Shown here: positions 1 to 10,500 of the stretch, piece after piece
How the letters are laid out: each line of letters begins with the position of its first letter
How positions within the stretch are numbered: position 1 is the first letter of the stretch
NCBI GenBank assembly: GCA_903930435.1
Contig: CAIYYN010000008.1
Span: 124,001-188,000, forward strand
Length of the DNA: 64,000 bases
Direction of reading: 5' to 3'
Source: an uncultured Hyphomicrobiales bacterium
GTDB lineage: Bacteria; Pseudomonadota; Alphaproteobacteria; Rhizobiales; Ancalomicrobiaceae
Made by a program: the position numbers and the translations under genes
Notes under the pieces: model-generated
What the model was told of the DNA's origin: nothing
The model's input: the letters and a program-made list of their open reading frames with translations, nothing else
Database searches by the model: none

Positions 1-192
1 TCGTTCCAGGTGTTTAAAATGGCGAAAAACAAGCAAATACCGGCAGAATTATGAATAAAAATAAGTAAATAGATTCCGGAAAATTTTACCTAATAGTACA
101 AAAACGCAATTGCATAAAATACGACGGAATTTTTTCGAATAATATTGGAGCGTATTTCGGATGATGCAGATCTCCTATCGGGGATTGGTGTC

Positions 193-846
193 ATGCGTTT
201 ATCGACTAGATTGTTCTCGGCTGTGGTTGTTTCGGTTGTTGTGATGGCAAGTCCTGCCAGTGCGGCAAATTCCAATTCCGGAACGGAGTCCTTTGAGTAT
301 TTCGCGCCGGCGTCCCATCCAACCACCGTGCCGATCGGTTGGAAGTTGTTCTGCAATGAACGGCCCCGCGAGTGCGCGCCGGTCGATGCAACGACAACGA
401 CCGTGAAACTGACGCCCGCCAATTGGGCGCAGCTCGTTCAGATCAACGATCTCGCCAACGTCAATATAGAAGGCGTGACCGATAACGATCACTACGACAT
501 CTATCGCAAGAACATCCCGAACTGGTGGACGTTCCCGGATGACGGCAAGGGCAACTGCAACGACTATGTGATGCTGAAGAAGAAACTGCTCGTCGAGGCT
601 GGCTGGCCCAAGTCAGCGTTGCTGCTGACCGTCGTGCTCGACCACGAGCGGCTCGGTCATCTCGTGCTGACCGTGCGTACGGATCGTGGCGATCTCATTC
701 TGGATAACATGAACGCCCGCATCCTGCGCTGGAGCGAAACCGGTTACGTATTTATCAAACGGCAATCGCCGAGCAATCCGAGCACCTGGCTGGCAATCGA
801 GCCGCAGGAATACGTCGTCGGGACGGCCTCAAGTTCGGTTCGGTGA
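193..846 (+). CDS. BTLCP-family transglutaminase-like cysteine peptidase
   Basis: This encodes a 217-residue exported protein of the bacterial transglutaminase-like cysteine proteinase family (Pfam PF06035, the LapG superfamily). Residues 1-24 form a signal peptide ending in ASA. The catalytic triad is visible: Cys122 in GNCNDYV, His156 in LGHLVL and Asp171 in LILDN. LapG enzymes cut large surface adhesins in the periplasm, but many alphaproteobacterial members have no known substrate, and no adhesin, type I exporter or LapD-like gene lies nearby here. The frame also opens at a TTG at 145, but that would put 16 charged residues before the signal peptide, so I chose the ATG at 193. The family call is firm; the substrate is unknown. 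Confidence 0.85.
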   Translation: MRLSTRLFSAVVVSVVVMASPASAANSNSGTESFEYFAPASHPTTVPIGWKLFCNERPRECAPVDATTTTVKLTPANWAQLVQINDLANVNIEGVTDNDHYDIYRKNIPNWWTFPDDGKGNCNDYVMLKKKLLVEAGWPKSALLLTVVLDHERLGHLVLTVRTDRGDLILDNMNARILRWSETGYVFIKRQSPSNPSTWLAIEPQEYVVGTASSSVR

Positions 847-892
847 GCGTCAAATTGCAGCCCGGCGTTGGTTTAAACCGCCATGCCCTCGT

Positions 893-920
893 TGTCATCC
901 CGGCGGATGCCGGGATGACA
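893..920. repeat. GTCATCCCGG palindromic hairpin
   Basis: A perfect 11-bp inverted repeat (TGTCATCCCGG, six-base loop, CCGGGATGACA) lies between two convergent genes. This type of GTCATCCCGG palindrome is widespread in alphaproteobacterial intergenic DNA. It could act as a two-way transcription stop or simply be a dispersed repeat; no T-run follows it, so I do not call it a classical terminator. Confidence 0.55.
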
Positions 921-938
921 GGCGTTAATTGATCCACG

Positions 939-1274
939 TCAGCACTTGTTCTGGCGCCAGTAGGTGTCGACGAGGGTTGAACTGTCGCGGTCGAGCACGG
1001 CAAAATTGCCGGGCACGATGACGAAAAAGCGTTCCAGGCGAACCGCCGCTTCGTTGCCATTACGATCAGACACATAGCCGCAAGCGACAAATCCCGGCGT
1101 ATTTTCGCTGGCTTTCACGCGATTGATTTGTAGCTTGAAATCGGAACTGTTGATACGCCGTGCCACTGCCTGTTGCGCGAGCCTCGGCACATCATTGATT
1201 GTCGGCTCAGGTTCGCCGGGTGCCGCGACGAGAATGGACAGTGCCGAGGCAGCAATTGTCAATTTCGCGAGCAT
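939..1274 (-). CDS. Small secreted protein of unknown function
   Basis: A 111-residue protein with an N-terminal hydrophobic stretch (about residues 1-18, LTIAASALSILVAA) that looks like a signal peptide, then a mostly soluble domain. The mature part has two cysteines, one in FVACGYVSD and one at the C-terminus (QNKC), which could form a disulfide in the periplasm. A GGGAGA sequence lies about 11 bases before the ATG. I do not recognise the family. It is convergent with the upstream peptidase and divergent from the Nramp leader. A real gene is likely from the start signal and signal peptide, but no role can be assigned. Confidence 0.6.
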   Translation of the reverse strand: MLAKLTIAASALSILVAAPGEPEPTINDVPRLAQQAVARRINSSDFKLQINRVKASENTPGFVACGYVSDRNGNEAAVRLERFFVIVPGNFAVLDRDSSTLVDTYWRQNKC

Positions 1275-1592
1275 CTTGTCTCAAATCTCCCGGCAAACGA
1301 ATCTTGGTAGTTAAAAATTTATACGTCAAAGCTTTTATAGCTTGACAGGAAGATCTCAAGAGATCATTTCCGACCAATCGGCTGCGGGATAATCCCGGCG
1401 GCTGAATCACAAGGCACTGAAAGTACATGGGCAGTATCAGCTCGAGCAGCAGGATTGTGGCGATTGCCGCAGATCGGTTGCTCACAGGTCTGGTCCAAGG
1501 GTCGGATACCCGGTGCAAGGCATAAGCGGTCACTGACGCGCAGCCTTTCATCCTCCGGCTTTGGATCGCAACCAAAGAACCGGAGGTGAGCC
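1275..1592 (+). other. Gene-free leader region before the small frames and Nramp
   Basis: About 318 bases with no convincing gene on either strand. It must hold the promoter of the minus-strand small secreted protein and probably that of the Nramp transcript. Short inverted repeats occur around 1484-1520 (for example GGGT...ACCC at the pair near 1498), but I could not match them to a known riboswitch. In particular I do not see the GGGGAGUAG core of the yybP-ykoY manganese element. Confidence 0.4.
1552..1586 (+). promoter_or_regulatory. Hairpin covering the Shine-Dalgarno of a small frame
   Basis: CCTCCGG (1552-1558) pairs perfectly with CCGGAGG (1580-1586), and CTTTGG (1559-1564) with CCAAAG (1572-1577); an AA bulge sits at 1578-1579 and the loop is seven bases. 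The 3' arm contains GGAGG, the Shine-Dalgarno of the frame that starts at 1593. When folded, this 13-bp hairpin would block translation of that frame. The arrangement resembles the expression platform of a translational riboswitch or an RNA thermometer. Confidence 0.55.
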
Positions 1593-1712
1593 ATGAACAA
1601 GCTCTCCAACACCATTGTCCGTTTTGTACCTCGTCGCTCGGTCGCAGGCGCAGGATTGCGCCGCATTGCCGATGGCTCCGACGTCCCCGGTTACAGTCGC
1701 CGCGCGAGCTGA
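1593..1712 (+). CDS. Putative 39-residue leader peptide upstream of Nramp
   Basis: A short frame of 39 codons with a strong start: GGAGG six bases before the ATG. The peptide begins MNKLSNTIVRFVPRRSV and is basic, rich in arginine, with no membrane segment. It is the first of two small frames between the gap and the Nramp transporter on the same strand, and its start signal lies inside the hairpin at 1552-1586. It may be a regulatory leader peptide whose translation reports on metal level, or a tiny functional protein. I know of no named family that it matches. Confidence 0.4.
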   Translation: MNKLSNTIVRFVPRRSVAGAGLRRIADGSDVPGYSRRAS

Positions 1713-1827
1713 GGCCAGATTGGTTCGTCTGGAAGCATGGACGACCGAACCCCCTCAAGCTCGCCGCCCAATTTAGCTGTCTGCGCGATGGCAGACCTGT
1801 CGCGTCAGACAAAGAGGACCGATTTCC

Positions 1828-1941
1828 ATGAACGATGGCCAGCCTAGGCTCGCCGACCGGTCCCTGATCGGATCGGCGAGCGGAAACGAACGGAACATCA
1901 TACCCTCAGTCCCAGTCTCCGATCTGCGCAAGGACGCTTGA
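1828..1941 (+). CDS. Putative 37-residue second leader peptide
   Basis: A 37-codon frame starting MNDGQPRLADRSLIG, preceded by AGAGGA about ten bases before the ATG. It ends 50 bases before the Nramp start. Most of its first half is folded into the hairpin at 1849-1880, so ribosome movement through this frame would disrupt the fold. That geometry is typical of leader peptides that couple translation to expression of the next gene. The frame could also be chance, since its codon count is small and its start signal is only moderate. Confidence 0.3.
   Translation: MNDGQPRLADRSLIGSASGNERNIIPSVPVSDLRKDA
1849..1880 (+). promoter_or_regulatory. Strong hairpin inside the second small frame
   Basis: CTCGCCGA (1849-1856) pairs with TCGGCGAG (1873-1880), and CCGGTC (1857-1862) with GATCGG (1866-1871) with one G-T pair and a three-base loop; a single A is bulged. 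Fourteen pairs make this the strongest fold of the Nramp leader. No T-run follows, so it is not a simple terminator. Confidence 0.5.
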
Positions 1942-1962
1942 AGCCAGGCTCATTGGCTTTCG

Positions 1963-1984
1963 CTCCTGACGCAATCGGCAGGAG
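1963..1984 (+). promoter_or_regulatory. Hairpin covering the Nramp Shine-Dalgarno
   Basis: CTCCTG (1963-1968) pairs perfectly with CAGGAG (1979-1984) over a ten-base loop. The 3' arm is the Shine-Dalgarno of the Nramp gene at 1992, so the fold would limit its translation. It is the second SD-covering hairpin in this leader. Confidence 0.45.
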
Positions 1985-1991
1985 TTTGAAC

Positions 1992-3617
1992 ATGTCCAAT
2001 ACGCTCAATTCAAACGGCACTGCCGTTCTCGACGAAGCCCACATCGGCCATATCCACGGGGCCTTTGGCTCAATCCTCCAGCACGACACAAGCCCGCGAA
2101 AGACATTCGGGCACCGGCTGCGCACCCTTCTGGCGATCATGGGGCCCGGCCTCATCGTCATGGTCGGTGACAATGATGCAGGTGCATTTGGCACCTATAC
2201 ACAGGCGGGTCAGAATTACGGCACGACGCTGCTGTGGACATTGATCCTTCTGATCCCGGTGCTTTACGTCAATCAGGAGATGGTACTGCGGCTCGGCGCT
2301 GTCACTGGCGTCGGTCATGCCCGCCTTATCTTCGAGCGGTTTGGCCGCTTCTGGGGTGCCTTCAGCGTCATCGATCTGTTCCTGCTCAATGGACTGACGA
2401 TTGTCACGGAATTCATCGGGATTTCGCTGGCGCTCGACTATCTCGGCCTCTCCAAGCCAATCGGCATCGCAATTGCGGCATTGCTGATCATGGGCGCGGT
2501 ATCGACAGGCAATTTCCGCCGGTTCGAGCGGTTTTCGATGGTTTTGGTCGTCGGCAGCCTCGTATTGGTTCCGATCGTCTTCATGGTGCATCCGCCATTC
2601 GAGCAGATCGCGCATGATCTTGTCACGCCACAATTGCCCAAGGGCGGCAAGCTCAGCGATGTCATGCTGTTGATCATTGCCATTGTCGGGACGACGATTG
2701 CTCCCTGGCAGCTGTTCTTCCAGCAGAGCTACGTCATCGACAAGCGCATCACGCCGCGTTTCATGAAATATGAGCGCGCAGATCTGTGGATCGGGATCGG
2801 TCTTGTCGTGATTGGTGCCGTGGCCATGATGGCGTTTGCCGCCGCCACATTCGCCGGACATCCTGAATTCGGGCAATTCACCGATGCGGGCGGTGTTGCA
2901 GCCGGGCTGGAAGCCTATGCGGGCAAGCTGCCCGGTGTGCTGTTTGCAATCGGCCTCATCGATGCCAGCCTGATCGGGGCTTCGGCTGTGTCGCTGTCAA
3001 CCGCCTATGCCATCGGTGACTGTTTCTCGATCCGGCACTCCCTGCATCGTCCGATTTCGGAAGCCAAGGGGTTCTACGTCGTTTACACCGGACTGATTTT
3101 GGTGGCCGCAGCCATCGTGCTGACACCAGGCGCTCCCCTGGGTCTGCTCACCAATGCCGTCCAGACGTTGGCTGGCGTGCTGCTGCCGAGCGCGACCGTC
3201 TTTCTGTTGCTGCTGTGCAACGACGAAGCGGTTCTCGGACCCTGGGTCAACTCGCGTAGCGGCAATATCTTCACCGGGGCGGTCATCGGTCTGCTGGTTC
3301 TATTGTCGGTCATCCTGACGGTGTCAGTGCTGTTTCCTGACCAGACGAATGAAACTGTCATTATTGGCATCCTCGTCGGTGGATCAGTCCTCGGGCTTCT
3401 CGCGGCAATCCTGTCCGGCATTCTGAAGGCTGGACCGACAGTCGACCGGATGACTAGGGTCAGCCGCGATCTCTGGCGGATGCCCGCACTCGATACGTTA
3501 CCTAAGGCGGAGATGACGCGCGCGACCAAACTCTGGATGCTGGTGCTGCGTGGTTATCTCGTGCTCGCAGGCGGATTGGTGCTCGTTCGAATCGCGATGC
3601 TGGCGATGGGGCAATGA
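1992..3617 (+). CDS. Nramp-family divalent metal transporter, divergent type
   Basis: A 541-residue inner membrane protein with about eleven hydrophobic segments and the Nramp fold, probably driving uptake of a divalent metal. The helix-1 signature is DNDAG (residues 60-64) instead of the usual DPGN, and the helix-6 region reads TTIAPWQLFFQQS instead of the usual MPHNLY-type motif, so the methionine that favours transition metals is replaced by alanine. In described Nramp-related magnesium transporters the same methionine is lost; by inference this protein may carry magnesium or manganese. The N-terminus has a 40-residue soluble tail with several histidines (HIGHIHG). I start at the ATG at 1992 with CAGGAG eight bases upstream; the TTG at 1938 is less likely. 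The leader suggests translational control. Confidence 0.85.
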   Translation: MSNTLNSNGTAVLDEAHIGHIHGAFGSILQHDTSPRKTFGHRLRTLLAIMGPGLIVMVGDNDAGAFGTYTQAGQNYGTTLLWTLILLIPVLYVNQEMVLRLGAVTGVGHARLIFERFGRFWGAFSVIDLFLLNGLTIVTEFIGISLALDYLGLSKPIGIAIAALLIMGAVSTGNFRRFERFSMVLVVGSLVLVPIVFMVHPPFEQIAHDLVTPQLPKGGKLSDVMLLIIAIVGTTIAPWQLFFQQSYVIDKRITPRFMKYERADLWIGIGLVVIGAVAMMAFAAATFAGHPEFGQFTDAGGVAAGLEAYAGKLPGVLFAIGLIDASLIGASAVSLSTAYAIGDCFSIRHSLHRPISEAKGFYVVYTGLILVAAAIVLTPGAPLGLLTNAVQTLAGVLLPSATVFLLLLCNDEAVLGPWVNSRSGNIFTGAVIGLLVLLSVILTVSVLFPDQTNETVIIGILVGGSVLGLLAAILSGILKAGPTVDRMTRVSRDLWRMPALDTLPKAEMTRATKLWMLVLRGYLVLAGGLVLVRIAMLAMGQ

Positions 3618-3734
3618 GGCAGTCGTGGTGTTCGCGGGGATGGCAAAGCGCGGAAATGGGCCTGCCGCCCTCGCATATGGGATGAGCGTCGGCAGACGCT
3701 TGACTTGCGGCGTCGGTTGGCGTCAATTTGGCAC

Positions 3735-3827
3735 ATCCGAGGGGTGGTCAGCTTGCTGATCTGAGATGGTCTTTCCAGGCCGAACCCTTAGAACCTGATC
3801 CGGGTAATGCCGGCGAAGGGACGGGAT
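3735..3827 (+). ncRNA. TPP (thiamine pyrophosphate) riboswitch
   Basis: The conserved TPP aptamer elements are present in order: GGGGTGG, CTGAGAT near 3771, then ACCCTTAGAACCTGATC, GGGTAATGCCGGCGAAGGGA. The position directly before thiC fits its known role: when thiamine pyrophosphate binds, the RNA refolds and thiC expression falls. The downstream fold at 3856-3890 is the probable expression platform. Confidence 0.95.
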
Positions 3828-3844
3828 TTGTCTCCGCCACCTGA

Positions 3845-5716
<1,872 letters not shown>

Positions 5717-5724
5717 CGGCGAGG

Positions 5725-5884
5725 ACCCCTCATCCGCCCCTCGGGCACCTTCTCCCAAAAGGGGAGAAGGCGACACAAACTAAGCACTCGCGTTTAACCC
5801 TTCTCCCCTTGCGGGGTCGGTTGCGATGCGGAGGAGACCAGCGGCTCCGGAGCCCCAAGGGTGGCCAACGGCCGGATGAGGGGT
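5725..5884. repeat. Intergenic mosaic palindromic repeat, about 160 bp
   Basis: The element is bounded by a perfect 12-bp inverted repeat, ACCCCTCATCCG at 5725-5736 and CGGATGAGGGGT at 5873-5884. Inside is a nine-pair stem CCTTCTCCC/GGGAGAAGG and further CTTCTCCCC/GGGG modules. This layout matches the dispersed intergenic mosaic elements found in many copies in Hyphomicrobiales genomes. It sits between convergent genes thiC and the racemase-family gene. It has no coding frame. Confidence 0.75.
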
Positions 5885-5898
5885 GACGACGTGATCCC

Positions 5899-6594
5899 TC
5901 ACCGAAACGCACGCGGCCTCAAACCCGCATGGAACCATGTGATAAGCGAGTAGACATCATAGACGGGCAAGCTGACCGCTGTCTGAAGCGCTGCGGCATA
6001 GGGTGGCATGTTGGTGCACTCAAGCACAATTGCGCCAACATCGGGACGCTTGGCGACAAGCGCCCGTCCGGCGGCAATGACATCGGCCTCGGCACGCGCG
6101 ACATCAAGGTCGGTGGTTTCGCCCTTGACCATCACACGATAGAGTTCCTGTCCATGTTCAACCCCCTCAATCGGTGTGTCGAGTTGGACATGGGCTGCTA
6201 ACAGATGAGCCGGTGACAGACTGGTGGCCGAAACAGTAACGATGCCGACGCGTTTGCCCGGCGGCAGGGTGGCTTGCACCCAAGGCACCTGCAACAGTGC
6301 GGATGTCGCAACGGGGACGTTGACGGCGGCGGCCAGTTCGGCCTGAAACAGCGAGAGAAATCCGCAAGTCGTCGTGATGGCTATCGCGCCTTGACGCACA
6401 AGTGCCTGAGCGCCCGTAATGAAATCCGGCAGCAATCCAGCCGCGCCGTGAAGAACGACGCGGTCCGCTGTCGCGCCATGAACGACATGATACAGCACCG
6501 GGAACGGCCAGGTCTGGGGATTGCCCATATCGCCTGGAATGCGCGGAAACCGGGTCTCCAGCATGAGAATGCCAATCGGCGCGGCGTCGGTCAT
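5899..6594 (-). CDS. Aspartate/glutamate racemase-family protein
   Basis: A 231-residue cytoplasmic protein of the Asp/Glu/hydantoin racemase superfamily. The two cysteines that flank the substrate in this fold are present: Cys77 in TTTCGFLS and Cys193 in VLECTNMPPY. The second motif resembles the arylmalonate decarboxylase and maleate isomerase branch as well as racemases, so the exact reaction is open. It follows the 2-hydroxyacid dehydrogenase gene by 14 bases on the same strand, so the two are probably co-transcribed and may act on linked substrates. The ATG at 6594 is preferred over a start at 6633 that would overlap the dehydrogenase. Confidence 0.75.
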   Translation of the reverse strand: MTDAAPIGILMLETRFPRIPGDMGNPQTWPFPVLYHVVHGATADRVVLHGAAGLLPDFITGAQALVRQGAIAITTTCGFLSLFQAELAAAVNVPVATSALLQVPWVQATLPPGKRVGIVTVSATSLSPAHLLAAHVQLDTPIEGVEHGQELYRVMVKGETTDLDVARAEADVIAAGRALVAKRPDVGAIVLECTNMPPYAAALQTAVSLPVYDVYSLITWFHAGLRPRAFR

Positions 6595-6608
6595 CTCGAA
6601 GCCTTTGG

Positions 6609-7520
6609 TCAACCGGCAACAATCCGGCGGCAATGGTCGAGTACGGCGTTGATCAGATTGTCGCTCGCTTCGGGTGTGCGGAACGCCGAATGGGCGGACA
6701 AGGTCACATTGGGCAAGCTTGTCAGGATATGACCAGCGGGCATGGGTTCGACCGGGTAGACATCGAGACCGGCATGGAACAGGTGCCCAGATTGCAGAGC
6801 CTCGATCATGGCGGCTTCGTCGACCAAGGCACCCCGGGCGGTGTTGATCAGGATCGCACCGGGCCGCATTGCTGCGATCCGCTCACGTGACAGAAATCCG
6901 CGCGTGTTATCGTCCAAGGTGAGATGCAGCGAGACGACATGGGCGCTCGAAAGCAACTCATCCAGTGGAACAAACTCGACGCCGGGATGGGACTTCTCGC
7001 TGCGGTTCCACGCGATGACGCGCAAGCCTGAGCCGATGGCGATGCGCGCGACTTCCTGAGCGATGCCACCAAAGCCGATCAGGCCCAGCGTCTTGCCTTT
7101 CAACTCGATGCCATCCGTCCGCAGCCAGTTTCCTGCTCGCATTTCCCGATCCATGCGCGCAAAGCCCTTGGCTGACGCCCACATCAGCGCGATTGCACAT
7201 TCGGCAACGGCTGTGTCGCCATATCCCTTGATCGTATGAACGGTGATGCCGAGTTCTGCCAGCTCTTCCGGGTTCATGTAGCTGCGGGCACCGGTACCGA
7301 GAAACACGACGTGTTTGAGCCCTCTACAGCGCCTCGCCAGATCCGTCGGCAAAAAGCTGTGATCGATGATGGCAATCGGCGCGCCATCAAGCGCGGTGAT
7401 GATCTCGTCGCCCTTGATGGCGGGATTACGATTGATGGTGACCGGAAGGTCATCCGCACGATGCAGGCGGGTCATGACGCCTGCCAGCGTATCATTGGCA
7501 TCGATGAATACAGCGCGCAT
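6609..7520 (-). CDS. D-2-hydroxyacid dehydrogenase family protein
   Basis: A 303-residue NAD(P)-dependent oxidoreductase of the D-isomer-specific 2-hydroxyacid dehydrogenase family (phosphoglycerate dehydrogenase type without regulatory domain). The dinucleotide motif is GLIGFGGIAQEVARIA (about residue 143). Catalytic residues of the family are visible: Arg in NTARGALVDE, Glu in YPVEPMP and His in LSAHSAF. It would interconvert a 2-oxo acid and a D-2-hydroxy acid; the substrate is not predictable. It is first in a two-gene unit with the racemase-family protein. Confidence 0.85.
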   Translation of the reverse strand: MRAVFIDANDTLAGVMTRLHRADDLPVTINRNPAIKGDEIITALDGAPIAIIDHSFLPTDLARRCRGLKHVVFLGTGARSYMNPEELAELGITVHTIKGYGDTAVAECAIALMWASAKGFARMDREMRAGNWLRTDGIELKGKTLGLIGFGGIAQEVARIAIGSGLRVIAWNRSEKSHPGVEFVPLDELLSSAHVVSLHLTLDDNTRGFLSRERIAAMRPGAILINTARGALVDEAAMIEALQSGHLFHAGLDVYPVEPMPAGHILTSLPNVTLSAHSAFRTPEASDNLINAVLDHCRRIVAG

Positions 7521-7566
7521 CTATCCTCCTGCTCGTGATGATCTCGGTGTTATCGGCACATGCGGT

Positions 7567-10500
7567 TCAGTCTGGCTGCGGCGCTGTTACAACCGGTTGA
7601 CCACCGCGTTTACGCAGGGATGACACCCACGTCGCCAGCCGGTCAAGGTAGAGATAGACAACGGGCGTTGTATAGAGCGTCAGCAATTGGCTGATCATCA
7701 GGCCACCCACGATGGATATGCCAAGGGGGCGCCGGATCTCCGCGCCATCCCCAAAGCTGATCGCCAGCGGCACCGCGCCGAGCATAGCGGCCATGGTCGT
7801 CATCATGATCGGTCGGAAGCGCAGGAGACAGGCTTCGCGGATGGCCTCATAGGATGTTGCTCCATGCGAGCGCCGGGCTTCGATGGCGAAGTCGACCATC
7901 ATAATGGCGTTCTTTTTCACAATGCCGATCAGCAGGATCACGCCAATCAACGCGATGATGCTGAATTCGGCACCAAACATCATGAGAGCCAGCACTGCCC
8001 CAACGCCTGCAGAGGGGAGCGTCGACAGGATCGTGATCGGGTGGACGTAGCTTTCATAGAGGATGCCGAGCACGATATAGATCACGCCAATCGCCGCGCC
8101 GATCAGAATGAGTTCGTTGGACAGCAGATCAGCAAAGACCTGCGCCGTTCCCGCCATCTGACCGTGAATGGTTGATGGCATGTGGATCGCATCTTCGGCG
8201 GCCTTGATTTCCGTGACTGCGTTACCCAGGGAGTCTCCGGGTTTCAGGTTGAAGGAAATCGTCGTCGTGACAAAGGACCCCTGATGATTGACCGAGAGTG
8301 GTGCCAAACCCGGTTCGTAGTGGCTGATAGCCTTCAGCGGCACCATTTTTTCCTGAGAGGTGCTGACAGCGGAGCCGGAGGAAGCCGAGCTTTTTCCAGA
8401 TGCGGCGAGTGCATTGGTGGCTGCGTTGCGGGCCGCAATAGCGGCAAGATTGCTCGCGCCACTCGAATTAGCTGACGCCTTGGTCGGTCCAGAAACGGTT
8501 CCCCCCGGCAAATTGGTGGTCGCCGTTGCATTGGAAGCGCCCGACGTCGACACATAGATCTGCTCAAGGGTGGACGGGCGCTGCGTGTAGCGCGGATCGA
8601 TCTCCATCACGACATGATACTGGTTGATCGCCGAGAAGATCGTCGAGACCTGACGCTGGCCGAAGGCGTCATAGAGCGTGTTGTCGATCTGGGACATATT
8701 GACGCCAAGGCGCGAAGCGCTGTCGCGGTCGATAACGAGGTTCGACTGCAATGCCTTGACCTGTTGGTCGGAATTGACGTCGGGCAGATTGTCGCGCGCC
8801 TGAAGCTCTGCCACGAGCTTTGGCGCCCAAGCATAGAGTTCCTCCGTATTATCGGCGGAGAGCGTGTATTGGTATTGCGCGGCGCTCTGGCGACCTCCGG
8901 CACGCACGTCCTGTGCGGCCACGAGAAAGAGCTGCCCGCCGGGCACACGGTTCAGCTTCGGCCTGAGGCGCGCGATAATTTCATCCACAGTCGATGCGCG
9001 CTCCTTCAACGGCTTCAGCGTGACGAATACGGAGGCCGAGTTGACGGACCCTCCGCCGCCGCCACTGCCAGCGCCTGTAAAGCCCACGACATCGCCGACA
9101 TCCGGGTCTTGCTGGATGATGGCCATCATCTGCTCCAGCTTCTTGCTCATCGCCTGGAAGGAGATGCTCTGGTCGCCGCGCATGTTGCCGATCAGGCGAC
9201 CGGTGTCCTCCTGCGGGAAGAATCCCTTCGGGATGTTGATGAACAGCCAGATATTCAAGGCCACGGTGGCGAACAGGATCAGCATCACCAGAAAGGAATG
9301 ACGCAGCGCCCAGGTGAGGCTGCGCTCATAGCCCCCGTGCAGGCGGTCGAACAGGGACCGACGGGTGGGCCTGTCGGTCTCAGTGTGACCGTGGGGTTTG
9401 AGAAGTAGCGCACACAGCATGGCGGTTGTTGTCAGCGAAATGACGAGCGAAATCAGGATCGAGATCGTCAGGGTCATCGTGAATTCGCGGAACAATCGGC
9501 CTGGCAATCCACCGAGGAAGAGAATGGGCAGAAATACCGCGATGAGCGACAAACTGATCGACAGAACCGTGAAACCGACTTCCTTCGATCCCTTCAATGC
9601 CGCTGCATATCTGTCCATGCCGAGTTCGATATGGCGCTGGACGTTTTCCACGACGACAATGGCATCATCGACGACAAAGCCCGTCGCAATGGTCAGGGCC
9701 ATCAGCGACAGAATATCGAGACTGTAACCGAGCAGGTACATGGCACTGAATGTGCCGATGATCGAAACCGGAACTGCGAGGCTCGGGACAATCGTGGCGC
9801 GGATATCCCCAAGAAACGCATAGACTACCAGGGTCACGAGCAGAACTGCGATGATCAAGGTCGTCTCGGTATCTCGCAGCGAGGCGCGAATGGTCGTCGA
9901 CCGGTCCATCGCTACCCGCAACACGGTATCGGACGGCATGGCAGCTTCCAGATGCGGTAATTCGGCCTTCACGGCATCGACGGTTTCAATGACGTTGGCA
10001 CCGGGTTGCGCCGTCACGATCACGAGCACCGATGGGACGCCGTTGGCGTAGCCGATATTGCGCAGATCCTCGACCGAATCCTTGACCTCGGCCACGTCAC
10101 TCAACGACACGGCTGAGCCATTGCGATAGGCGACGATCAGCGACTGATAATCGACAGCATGCGTTGCCTGGTCGTTGGTATAGATCTGGAAGTGATCATC
10201 ACCCTGCTCGATGGCGCCTTTCGGCGCGTTGGCATTGGCCGAGGCCAGAGCCGCACGCACGTCTTCCAGGCCGATGCCGTATTTGAACAGGGCTTGCGGG
10301 TTCAGTTCGACGCGCACCGCCGGGAGTGCAGCGCCACCAATCGAGACTTGCCCGATCCCCGACAATTGCGACAGACGTTGCTGAAGCACATTGGTCGCCA
10401 CGTCGTAAAGCTGGCCGCGTGTGTAGGTCTTGGACGTCATCGACAGGATCAGGATCGGTGCATCCGCCGGGTTGAACTTGCGATAGGTCGGGTTGCTCCT

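Noticed and set aside
1480-1592. yybP-ykoY manganese riboswitch upstream of Nramp
   Set aside because: The conserved GGGGAGUAG core and its partner loop are not present.
2070-2876. Long open frame antisense to the Nramp gene
   Set aside because: Frame overlaps a clear membrane protein gene in full; its sequence is a mirror of that coding bias.
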